Shown one piece after another: positions 26,218 to 33,908 of a stretch of DNA of 63,691 bases. Source of the DNA: Anaerolineae bacterium. GTDB taxonomy: Bacteria > Chloroflexota > Anaerolineae > Anaerolineales > Anaerolineaceae. Position 1 is the first letter of the stretch. Each line of letters starts with the position of its first letter. The position numbers and the translations under genes were made by a program. The stretch covers positions 1 to 63,691 of the forward strand of contig DUED01000002.1 in assembly GCA_011176685.1 (NCBI GenBank). Reading direction: 5' to 3'. Below the pieces are notes generated by a model that worked only from the letters and a program-made list of their open reading frames with translations, was not told the origin of the DNA and ran no database searches.

Positions 26218-27393
26218 ATGAATAGTTTAGAGTTGGCTCACTCTGTTACTGATTATGTTGCTGACATCCGGCATGTGATTCATGAGAATCCAGAGCTATC
26301 CTATAAGGAATTTCAGACCACTGCTCTTATTGTTAAAGAGTTGAAAAACCTGGGAATCGAAGTTACCCAATGGGATGATTTCACTGGAGCAGTTGGATTG
26401 TTAAAGGGAGCGAAACCTGGTCCGACCATTGGACTGCGTGCAGATATAGATGCCTTGCCTATTCAAGAGGAAAGTGCCTCTCCACATACATCAAAAAATC
26501 CAGGTGTCATGCATGCCTGTGCGCACGACGCACACACAGCCATTTTGCTTGGAGTGGCCAAACTGCTTTCAGAGGAGCGTGAGCAAATGCCTGGAAATGT
26601 AAAATTTATATTCCAACCCGCTGAGGAAACTCCACCGGGTGGGGCACTAACTCTTATAGAAAAAGGTGTGTTGGAAAATCCCAAAGTAGACGCATTATTT
26701 GCTTTACACCATGCTACTGAAAATCGTAGCGGGCAGATTGGTATTCACTACGGTCAATTCCTGGCTGCGGCGGATCAATTCACGCTCACCGTTACCTGCA
26801 AAGGTGGCGGTGGTTCCGCACCTCATAAAGGCGTGGATGGCATCCCTATTGCTGCAGAAATCATCCTGGCTTTGCATGTCATGATGACCCGGCGGGTGGA
26901 TCCGGTGAAAAGTGCCCTGATTTCATTTGGCACCATCAATGCTGGCAGTAAATTTAATATTTTAGCTGACGAGGTTGTTATGACTGGCACTTGCCGGTCA
27001 TTGGACCCTGAGATTTCATTAAACTTTCCAGAAATGATACTTAAAGTAGCCCAAGGAATCGCCGGCACATATGATGCAAAGGCTAAACTTGATTACATGC
27101 GTGGTTATCCCGCCCTAGAGAATGATGACCGGATGACGACTTTGGTTGAGAAAGCTGCTGGAGAAGCGATAGGAATCGAGAATGTGAAACAGGCCACACC
27201 CCTTTTAGCAGGGGATGATCTGGCATATTTCTTTCAAAAAGTGCCAGGCAGTTACTTTTGGTTAGGAATAACTCCTAAAACCGGCATTATTGCACCTGCC
27301 CATACTGCTAAATTTGACATTGATGAATCATCAATGGAGGTTGGGGTTGCGGTATTACATTCTGTGGTACATAAGGCATTAGCAGAACTATAG
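26218..27393 (+). CDS. M20-family amidohydrolase (N-acyl-amino-acid or hippurate hydrolase type)
   Basis: A 391-residue metallopeptidase of subfamily M20D. Metal-ligand motifs are HACAHDAHTA at about 99-108 and PAEETPPGG near 137, with HHATENRSG and a C-terminal APAHTAKFDID. The start ATG follows the permease stop with no gap, and the end of the permease gene (GGAG) supplies the ribosome site. It would cleave an acylated amino acid or dipeptide taken up by the permease. A strong terminator follows. Confidence 0.9.
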   Translation: MNSLELAHSVTDYVADIRHVIHENPELSYKEFQTTALIVKELKNLGIEVTQWDDFTGAVGLLKGAKPGPTIGLRADIDALPIQEESASPHTSKNPGVMHACAHDAHTAILLGVAKLLSEEREQMPGNVKFIFQPAEETPPGGALTLIEKGVLENPKVDALFALHHATENRSGQIGIHYGQFLAAADQFTLTVTCKGGGGSAPHKGVDGIPIAAEIILALHVMMTRRVDPVKSALISFGTINAGSKFNILADEVVMTGTCRSLDPEISLNFPEMILKVAQGIAGTYDAKAKLDYMRGYPALENDDRMTTLVEKAAGEAIGIENVKQATPLLAGDDLAYFFQKVPGSYFWLGITPKTGIIAPAHTAKFDIDESSMEVGVAVLHSVVHKALAEL

Positions 27394-27407
27394 GTTTTAA
27401 TAAACTT

Positions 27408-27446
27408 AAAAAAGCCGTATGTAATTATCTTCATACGGCTTTTTTT
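27408..27446. terminator. Strong bidirectional terminator
   Basis: AAAAAGCCGTATG pairs with CATACGGCTTTTT around a 10-nt loop, with A and T runs on both sides. It ends the permease operon and the convergent AHSA1-type gene. Confidence 0.9.
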
Positions 27447-27475
27447 ACTGTGCTCCTTTTATCAACCGATAAATT

Positions 27476-27940
27476 TTAGCCCTTTGCCAATACCGCTGTG
27501 AGCTTATAGAAGGCTTGTTCCCAGCCTAATTTGGCGTGTTCGGCGTTGGTGCCGTAGCCCAAATGGCTCACAGTCACTGTGGTCTTGCCATCAGCGTGCA
27601 CAAAAGTCACGGTTACATCCATAAATTTGGGCATCCCCTCGCCCATACCCATGGCATTACCCTCGGCGTCTGATACGCTATCGGTAAAAACAAGGCACTC
27701 CATTGGCACCACTTCCTTATAGTTGCCGTTGAAATACATCTGCTTGTCATTCGGGGAAAGCATGCTCCATAGATGGCGGCCACCTTTACGAAAATCAATC
27801 TTGCATGTGGGTATCCTGAATCCTTTGGGGCCATACCAGTGCATAAAATTCTCTGGTTCCGTCTACGCTTTCCACAACAATTCAAGGGGGGCATTTAATG
27901 TGCGGCTAACCTCAATCTGTCTTTCTTCTAGCTGGTGCAT
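27476..27940 (-). pseudogene. AHSA1/SRPBCC-domain protein interrupted by one amber codon
   Basis: The reading frame from ATG 27940 encodes MHQLEERQIEVSRTLNAPLE..., the usual start of Activator of Hsp90 ATPase-like (SRPBCC) proteins, then meets TAG at 27865-27863 exactly where the family has Trp (LLWKA-stop-TEPENF). The frame continues intact to 27476 (HWYGPKGF, GNYKEVVPMECLVFTD, LGWEQAFYKL). A single TGG to TAG change explains it. The remaining 122-codon frame from ATG 27844 lacks the first strand and helix and is probably not functional alone. Confidence 0.75.
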
Positions 27941-28051
27941 ATCATTTTCCTTTCAATTTCATTATAGGATTCGCTAGATTTTTGGAGATTAACATAGCAT
28001 TAGATACTTAAAATATTTATCACTGAAACTGTTATGAAGCCGCTATCAGGC

Positions 28052-28576
28052 GGGGTGATTGCAATAGAAAAAGCCACTTTCGCAAACACTTTGTCAAGTC
28101 GGTGAGAGAAACGGCGCGAGCCCGGATGACTTTACAAAGTGGGAAGTGGCTAAGATTGCAATAAACTCACCCCAGCTTGAGATAAAAAAATGTGAATAGG
28201 GTTTTTAAAAAGAAATACAGAAACGATCAGGAGCAATGAAAAAGACGTGAACCAGTCACGTCAATATGGTTTGGCAATCAGGTGAGCATCTGGATGAAAA
28301 CATCAACCGATTTTCTCACTTTTAGATCGGTTAAACGTTTGTTCAAGAAGCGGAATATCTACAGAAAGGGATAGTCATAATATGAAGAAATTTTTCGCTC
28401 TCTCCTTGGGAGTTTAGCGCCAGCCCATTTGCCCGCAATCCCAAGCCATTACGGGTTCGCTATGCTCAGGCATTGCGTGCAACGGGCTCCCAGTCGCTTT
28501 TTTTCCATTACGAGAGCGAAAATAAGTATCTGAATAAAATCTTTATGAATACGGATTTTTGATTTATCCTATAAAT
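28052..28576 (+). repeat. Dispersed structured non-coding element, copy 2 (longer form)
   Basis: Same element as 21247-21712 plus a 5' extension. Paired segments seen by eye: GGGGTGA (28052)/TCACCCC (28167), TTGCAAT/ATTGCAA, GCCACTT (28073)/AAGTGGC (28144), CACTTTGT-AAGTC/GACTT-ACAAAGTG inside it, a GGCGCGAGCC tetraloop hairpin at the tip, then GACGTGA/TCACGTC (28244-28262), GTGAG/CTCAC, and a long arm bounded by TTTTCGCTCTC/GAGAGCGAAAA with inner AGCCC/GGGCT, TTGC/GCAA and CGCAAT/ATTGCG. GTGAG/CTCAC here against GGGAG/CTCCC in copy 1 is a compensatory change. No ORF. Candidate structured RNA; family unknown. Confidence 0.7.
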
Positions 28577-28649
28577 TTGAGTCACCTTTCCTGTTTGATA
28601 TTTTTTCTTTTATTCTTGGTGCAATTTGGTGCAGTTTTAATGAGACACA

Positions 28650-28738
28650 GTGGAAACAATGGACACAATGGACAGTTTTCGCATAGCCTTGTGTACTGTA
28701 TGGACGCTGTAACACTGTGTGGACACAATTGACGCCGA
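28650..28738 (+). repeat. Recombinase-site-like short repeats upstream of the integrase
   Basis: The 9-bp unit ACAATGGAC is tandemly duplicated at 28656-28673 and recurs as GGACACAATTGAC near 28723. The first copy lies in the 16-mer shared with 21081-21096. Possible binding sites of the adjacent tyrosine recombinase. Confidence 0.4.
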
Positions 28739-28762
28739 GATCGTTTATGTTTACATCATTTT

Positions 28763-29350
28763 ATGAATTTTGTTGAACCCATCCGCGACCGGAAAAAGAT
28801 CGCTCAAATCAAAAACTTGCTCCGTGGCGAAGGGCGTTTTCGCGATCTGTTGTTATTCACAGCGGGAATCAACACCGCTCTACGTGTTTCTGATCTCTTG
28901 CGTTTGCAAATTGGTCATTTCATGGATGATCGACAAAGCCTCAAACACCGTTTCCAGATTAAAGAGCAGAAACGAGGCAAACGCCATGAGGTCTTTGTCA
29001 ATACAAGTATCCGGGAGATTTTCAAGGAGTATCTTGCGGCTTACCCCAACATCGCCAGCAATCCACAGCATTTTCTTTTCTTTAATACGAAGGCCAATGA
29101 TTTCGCTGAACCCATTGGTCGTGGACAGGCCTGGAAGTTCATCACTGCTATCTGCAAGCAGGTTGGTTTGCGAGGAAACTTCGGCACCCACAGTTTGAGA
29201 AAGACCTGGGGGTATCATGCCCGTTTGCAGGGTGTGGATCTGGCGTTGATCATGTACAAGCTCAACCATGCCAGTATCGCCTACACCAAACGCTATCTGG
29301 GCATTACTGACGATGAATTACAGGCCGTTGTGGAACGATTGAATCTTTGA
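28763..29350 (+). CDS. Tyrosine recombinase, catalytic domain only
   Basis: A 195-residue protein that begins almost at the catalytic domain. The catalytic set is recognisable: Arg in TALRVSDLL (about 40), Lys in the EQKRGKRHEV hairpin, HSLRKTWG (His and Arg), LNHAS (second His) and Tyr in YTKRYLGI. The usual N-terminal SAM-like DNA-binding domain is absent. Short recombinases of this type occur in plasmids and integrative elements. It lies beside the dispersed element copy 2 and short direct repeats, and could be the enzyme that used the tRNA-Met fragment; that link is inferred. Confidence 0.85.
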   Translation: MNFVEPIRDRKKIAQIKNLLRGEGRFRDLLLFTAGINTALRVSDLLRLQIGHFMDDRQSLKHRFQIKEQKRGKRHEVFVNTSIREIFKEYLAAYPNIASNPQHFLFFNTKANDFAEPIGRGQAWKFITAICKQVGLRGNFGTHSLRKTWGYHARLQGVDLALIMYKLNHASIAYTKRYLGITDDELQAVVERLNL

Positions 29351-29584
29351 CGAAAGTCTTTTATGCTATGATTATCTCAGTCTGACTATATCCGACTTTG
29401 GCCTCTCACTGTGGTTTGCCCCCCAGTTGTATTTACTTAATGTAACCCTTCTTTCACGACATTGGTAACAGGGGGAAGAAAAACATCCTTTGTCTATAAT
29501 TGGCCATTCTCGAAGGAAGTCAATTAACAGAAGAACCTATAGCAACAGTAAAAATGTCCGAAAATTCATTCGTCTATTCATTAT

Positions 29585-30262
29585 CTATAGTGGCCATAAC
29601 CTAGTTTGTTCTCCTGATTCTCTTACAATTTCTCCGCCTGGCAGGTGTATGTCCTCCCCAATTCTGAAGCCCAAGTCTACAGAATGCTCTAACCCAATCC
29701 GTTGGGAGAGTTGTTCGTATTCATCCCTGGCCAGTAGATTTGTAACCCAGAAGAAGCCTGTGGCATCTCCTGCAGGTTCAGGATCGAATGTACAAACCAA
29801 ATCTAGTTTTTTGTTGTCCGCTAGGCTCCCAACGGCAACGATCTCAATGATTCGTTGATCCCATTGTGCTAACTCTGCAGCGTAGCGTTTAGCTTGTTCA
29901 ATATTTAATTCCCTCCTTTTCTGCATATGCTCCTCCATCAATTCCTTTAGTATGGTCGGCTCAAAATACAGGTCCCTTTCGATTGGCAAGCCCCAGGGTC
30001 CTCGCACCGCCTGCATCTCGGATAGCGAGAAATATCCTATCTCTATATCAAAGCCAATCACTAGACCGAAAAATAAATCTTTTCCATCGAATTCACTCGC
30101 ATACCACGTCCAGTTGCTGTCTGGTGTGAAGAATTTCACCTGAGCGAGCGCATCCAACCCCAACTCTTCACCACTGTAGAGTTCTGGCAATTTTTCTTGT
30201 GATTCTTTATTGAGAAGATTGCCTTTGATCGGTGGCTGTAGTTCCCCCTCTTTCATGCGCAT
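29585..30262 (-). CDS. DUF2958-type protein with a nucleotidyltransferase-like C-terminus
   Basis: A 225-residue protein. Residues about 20-110 (ELYSGEELGLDALAQVKFF, WYASEFDGKDLFFG, GYFSLSEMQ) match the small plasmid-borne DUF2958 domain. The last about 95 residues include EIVAVGSLADNKKLDLVCTF, which recalls the GS-x-DLV strand-turn of MNT/Pol-beta nucleotidyltransferases but lacks the standard paired aspartates, so it may be degenerate or a chance likeness. It sits among plasmid-type genes. No function can be given. Confidence 0.55.
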   Translation of the reverse strand: MRMKEGELQPPIKGNLLNKESQEKLPELYSGEELGLDALAQVKFFTPDSNWTWYASEFDGKDLFFGLVIGFDIEIGYFSLSEMQAVRGPWGLPIERDLYFEPTILKELMEEHMQKRRELNIEQAKRYAAELAQWDQRIIEIVAVGSLADNKKLDLVCTFDPEPAGDATGFFWVTNLLARDEYEQLSQRIGLEHSVDLGFRIGEDIHLPGGEIVRESGEQTRLWPL

Positions 30263-30401
30263 AATATATCAAATTGATAATTAATAATCAATTCTAATTA
30301 GGAATTGAGATTTCATCGTTCTAGCAGATCGCCTCATTTGAACTTGACTTTGGATCTTCAGATTGTTTATGATCGGGGCAATATCAAATATTATCTAATT
30401 T

Positions 30402-30761
30402 ATGAAGCGTATTGGAGAAACCACTGCCTTCAAAGACCGCAATCTCAAATTACAAGGGGCTGACATTGCTACCCGCAGAGGTTGGACAGGTGTGCCCAAC
30501 TTCATTCTAGAGAGTGACCAGATTTCTATTGGAGCCAAGCTCACCTATGCTATGCTGCTTAAGTATGCCCGTGAGATGGATGAGTGCTTCCCGGGGCAAG
30601 AACGGCTTGCCAAGGACATGGGTAACGGCTTGCGAAGCGTGGTCAGGTATATCTCTGAACTTGAGCAGGTAGGGCTTATCTCTATTAAACGCCGAGGCCA
30701 GGGACGCCCTAACCTATACACCATTCACTTGAAAGCTTCCTTCTGGAAGAAGAGAAAATAA
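30402..30761 (+). CDS. Plasmid/phage-type helix-turn-helix protein (HTH_36-like), possible replication initiator
   Basis: A 119-residue protein whose residues about 25-110 match the winged-helix domain at the N-terminus of many plasmid and phage replication or DnaD-like proteins: GWTGVPNFILESDQISIGAKLTYAMLLKYA, FPGQERLAKDMG, RSVVRYISELEQVGLI. It is shorter than full initiators and ends in KASFWKKRK. Three 23-bp repeats start 19 nt after its stop, supporting an origin-binding or autoregulatory role. Possibly truncated. Confidence 0.7.
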   Translation: MKRIGETTAFKDRNLKLQGADIATRRGWTGVPNFILESDQISIGAKLTYAMLLKYAREMDECFPGQERLAKDMGNGLRSVVRYISELEQVGLISIKRRGQGRPNLYTIHLKASFWKKRK

Positions 30762-30779
30762 TCCACAATTCACTCAGAT

Positions 30780-30848
30780 GTGCCAAATTGGCACTTCTAG
30801 AAGTGCCATATTGACCGGTCTGGTAATGCCAAATTGGCACGCTAATAA
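30780..30848 (+). repeat. Three iteron-like repeats with exact 23-bp period
   Basis: GTGCCAAATTGGCAC at 30780, GTGCCATATTGACCG at 30803 and ATGCCAAATTGGCAC at 30826. Units 1 and 3 are near-palindromic, unit 2 is degenerate. Spacing of 23 bp places them on roughly the same helix face, as in plasmid replication origins. They directly follow the HTH gene. The AT-rich stretch after them (30841-30960) would suit an unwinding region. Confidence 0.6.
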
Positions 30849-31065
30849 TATACAGTTAATATTAATCAGAGAACTAAGATACATTATTAGATATTAATAC
30901 TTAAATTAAATCACAAATTCATAATTGTGCATTTGTGCCATTGAAAACTAAAAATTCCAGCCCTCCCACCCAACACTAATAATCCACTCGAAACCCAAAC
31001 ATATTTTTTAGGCAGATTCATTCTTTTTTAGAGATACCACAGATTTGAAAATTACAAAAGTAACA

Positions 31066-32103
31066 TCATTTAAACATTGTTACTGCATAACCAAAGAAAG
31101 CGAGATCGCCTCCCTCATCTAAATTCATTGAATCCATTATTTCTGGAAAAACTTCAACCATTTTCCTATGTTCAGATTGATGATCTGGCGAATTTTTTAT
31201 ATTCGTGTATTTCATCATGTACCCATCCGGACTAATCAACAAATTATGAATTAAATTATAGTCCTCTTTCGCCATATAGTCGAAGTATAAATCTTTACTC
31301 CAGCCAGGCTTAAAATAATAAGGGATTGATAACTTTACTAGCTCTCCAATATATTTATCAAAATCTGCCTTTTCCTGCACCTCCATACGCTCGAGAGATT
31401 TATCTTCTTTATTATAATTATTCCATCTTAAAAATTTTGCTGTTCTAATGAACCGGCCATTTTTTTCAATCCCCATTAATAAGGGAATTTTTTCATCAGG
31501 GTAATTAGAATTAACTACCACTGTTACTAAGGCTCTATCTCCAATTTGACCGCCAGGCTGCTCTTCAAAAGAAACCCATTCAAACCCAATAATCCGGCCA
31601 TATATAACAATCTTTTTAGCGATATTAACGTTTTGCTCCTGGGTAAAACCAACCCTTGAGTCATAATTACGATCTTTTAACAAATCAGCCGCCACCTGTG
31701 CCAAAGTATCGGGAGTATCATCCCTACCTAAATATTTCTCTCCCACTGCTTCAAGAAACTGTTCATCAAAACCAGTATGGGGCCTGGGGCGCACTCGCCA
31801 TTCTCCATTCTCATATATCGCCTTCCAAAAAGCATCTTCAGCCGTGTAAATTCCCTGTTCATTCTTTATTAATTCAGGCACTTCTTCCCCAAACATTGTG
31901 GCAATATTTGATGGCAAACCCGGGGTGGGTGTTATGGTTGGCGTTATGGTCGGTGCTACTGTAGCTGTCGGCGATGGTATGGGTGTTTCTGTGGGCATTT
32001 CTTCAATAAAAAGCTCGCTTGCCATGCCACACCCAGATAGCAATAATAGCGGTATTAGCATTACTGCTATTAACATTTGATTTATCCTTTTTTGCTTGTC
32101 CAT
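31066..32103 (-). CDS. Lipoprotein of unknown function with Pro/Thr-rich stalk
   Basis: About 345 residues from ATG 32103 (MDKQKRINQMLI). A signal peptide ends in the lipobox LLSGC, followed by a stalk of TETPIPSPTATV-type Pro/Thr repeats that tethers a roughly 270-residue outward domain. The domain has no family I recognise; it contains WRVRPRPHTGFDEQ and IGDRALVTVVVNSNYP segments. A longer frame uses a start at 32118. Stalks of this kind are common in Chloroflexota and Gram-positive cell-surface proteins. Function unknown. Confidence 0.75.
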   Translation of the reverse strand: MDKQKRINQMLIAVMLIPLLLLSGCGMASELFIEEMPTETPIPSPTATVAPTITPTITPTPGLPSNIATMFGEEVPELIKNEQGIYTAEDAFWKAIYENGEWRVRPRPHTGFDEQFLEAVGEKYLGRDDTPDTLAQVAADLLKDRNYDSRVGFTQEQNVNIAKKIVIYGRIIGFEWVSFEEQPGGQIGDRALVTVVVNSNYPDEKIPLLMGIEKNGRFIRTAKFLRWNNYNKEDKSLERMEVQEKADFDKYIGELVKLSIPYYFKPGWSKDLYFDYMAKEDYNLIHNLLISPDGYMMKYTNIKNSPDHQSEHRKMVEVFPEIMDSMNLDEGGDLAFFGYAVTMFK

Positions 32104-32256
32104 CTCAATCCTTCCCAAATATCGTCTAATCCAGTAAAAATGCTTGGAGTTCTTAATGTATTATATATCCCTTGATAAATTGCAGGAAAACCTACGGCAC
32201 AAACCGTTTTCATTTGCACGATATTTCAATACTTGACAAAGCCATCCCGGAATGAG

Positions 32257-32340
32257 ATCATGATTATGCAATGCTGTAATGTTGCTGATTCACAATGTCA
32301 TACATGCATCAATGCATGTTCTCTGCTAATCATGATTGCA
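32257..32340 (+). promoter_or_regulatory. Inverted and direct repeats upstream of parA
   Basis: ACATGCATCAATGCATGT at 32302-32319 is a perfect 8-2-8 palindrome. Flanking it, ATCATGATTATGCA at 32257 and ATCATGATTGCA at 32329 are near-identical direct repeats. Such arrays upstream of parA act as partition sites or autoregulatory operators on plasmids. Inference by position. Confidence 0.5.
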
Positions 32341-32358
32341 TAACTGCACAATAGGGGG

Positions 32359-32573
32359 ATGATGAAAAAGATTGTCTTCACTAACGATAAAGGGGGAGTG
32401 GGCAAGACCACCACAGTGGCTAATCTGGCTGTAGGCTTGTCACAGCGGGGAAAGCAAGTCCTGGTAGTGGATATGGATCCGCAGGCAGATGTTACCTATG
32501 CCTTGCTGGGTCAGAGAGCGCCAGAGATGAAGAGGGGATATCTACCACCCACTATCCATGCCTTACTTCTCGG
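32359..32573 (+). pseudogene. ParA/Soj-type partition ATPase, truncated after about 70 residues
   Basis: Starts MMKKIVFTNDKGGVGKTTTV with the deviant Walker A KGGVGKTT, then VLVVDMDPQADVTYALLG (Walker A' region). After PPTIHALLLG at about 32573 the frame runs into the antisense of a restriction-modification gene and stops at 32646. Normal ParA proteins have 200-260 residues, so about two thirds is lost. A deletion has joined the two genes. Confidence 0.8.
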
Positions 32574-32788
32574 TCATCATTCACTTGATCAAGTGATGCT
32601 TCATGGATCACATCTTTATACGCTTCGGCATAACCCTGTTTATTGAACATATCCCAGCCCAGAGCTTCAAAGAATGGATTGAGGAATTCCTGGCGTAATT
32701 GCGCCTCGTTATATTTCCCGGAGCGGTAGGATTCGTGATTTTGCTCGAAGTGCTCGACTAACTGACGGATTGTATCGGGTGCAGTCAT
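32574..32788 (-). pseudogene. N-terminal fragment of a type IIG/Eco57I-like restriction-methylation protein
   Basis: The minus-strand frame from ATG 32788 reads MTAPDTIRQLVEHFEQNHES, RSGKYNEAQLRQEFLNPFFEALGWDM and AYKDVIHEASL, typical of the N-terminal region of fused restriction-methylation proteins. It is cut after about 70 residues at the junction with parA and then stops at 32552. Only the 5' end remains. Confidence 0.65.
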
Positions 32789-33003
32789 TATTAAATCCTA
32801 TCGTGGAATTTAGTGGATTATTGATATTGTAAACTAAATCTATAACGCCACGGTCATATTTTTTTATCCACTATGGATTAAGAAGCATACAAACAATAGA
32901 TTATTTATGTAGCACAACATTGCGGCTTATCCCGCCGGCACATCCACGGTAGAAAGCTTGGCCTCAAACCCAAAATAAAATATAGCTGTATGCGGCTAAA
33001 TTA

Positions 33004-33474
33004 TTAATACTTCTGTATGCCCAGTTCCTCAGTTACCTCCCTGACCGCTTGTCCAATCGCGTTATGAAATAGGTCATTTTCCATTTCTTGCCGGCTCAGC
33101 AGTTTGTCTGGCTTCATGAAACCCCGCAACCACGGAATCCGCAGTACAGACTGCGCTACCTTTAGCTGCAGCTTGGGGTCCTGGCTGTCCAGGTTTTTTA
33201 AAACAATGTCCGTGGACTTATCCACTAGCTCGATAAACTTGTCCCTTTGGCGTTCCCAAATGGCTTGCCTGCGCAGGTTCAGCATATAGATGAAATCGGC
33301 GTCCTGGTTGCGCCAGTAGTTGACCGTCTGGCGTGTTACTCCTACCTGCCTGGCGATCTGCTGGTCGTTTAATCCTTTAATCAACAGCACGATGGCTGCA
33401 TTCTGTTTATTGTTCAATTCGGCTTTTTGCAAATTTTGGTTTTTTTCGGGTATTGTTAGTTCTTTGTTAGTCAT
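33004..33474 (-). CDS. Phage-type helix-turn-helix protein (small terminase-like)
   Basis: 156 residues from ATG 33474, with AGGAAAA ahead of it. The HTH (KQNAAIVLLIKGLNDQQIARQVGVTRQTVNYWR) is near the N-terminus, followed by a charged helical region (LRRQAIWERQRDKFIELVDKSTDIVLKNL). This layout is seen in phage small-terminase-like and phBC6A51-type DNA-binding proteins. No large terminase or other phage structural gene is in the window, so it is an isolated remnant or a regulator. Confidence 0.65.
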   Translation of the reverse strand: MTNKELTIPEKNQNLQKAELNNKQNAAIVLLIKGLNDQQIARQVGVTRQTVNYWRNQDADFIYMLNLRRQAIWERQRDKFIELVDKSTDIVLKNLDSQDPKLQLKVAQSVLRIPWLRGFMKPDKLLSRQEMENDLFHNAIGQAVREVTEELGIQKY

Positions 33475-33602
33475 TTTTTTTCCTATTAGATATTCAATTA
33501 CTATATATAATAGCACATAATTTCTAAAATTATAATGTCATTATGTGAACCTTTACCTCGTAGGGATGCCATGCCTGCCATTTAATTAATACGTCGGTGC
33601 GA

Positions 33603-33722
33603 ACCTCGCGAAATAGGCGAGGTGAAGCAATCTTAAACTTAAACGTACAACTTACCTAAGTGGGGGTGGGCCCTTTCGGTGGGCCTCTACGAGACTTCCT
33701 GCGGTCGCAGGGATGCCCACCC
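33603..33722. repeat. Non-coding palindromic cluster
   Basis: The 385-bp gap before the next gene holds ACCTCGC/GCGAGGT (33603-33623) and a three-way arrangement: GGGTGGGC (33664)/GCCCACCC (33715) enclosing GGCCC/GGGCC and CCTGCG-GT-CGCAGG (33698-33711). It resembles intergenic palindromic repeat families; no gene is seen. Confidence 0.5.
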
Positions 33723-33908
33723 TACTGTTCTCTTAAGTTAAGAGACTGCAAAAGAGTGAGATTGCCGTACTTTGCTCGCACAAGAACATGTCTTATTATA
33801 TTTTTTAATCTACTGATTTTTTTAATTGGTGAGTAAGATATTTTTTAATCGCCTGTCAATTTCGTATTTTTCTACAAAATATTCTGAGGACGTAAATGGT
33901 TACTTTAA

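Noticed and set aside
28052-28576. Group II intron explanation for the structured element
   Set aside because: I found no domain V-like AGC hairpin, no reverse-transcriptase gene and no clear splice boundaries.
32359-32646. A working 95-residue ParA-like ATPase
   Set aside because: The last about 24 residues are antisense of a restriction gene and essential ParA motifs beyond residue 70 are missing.
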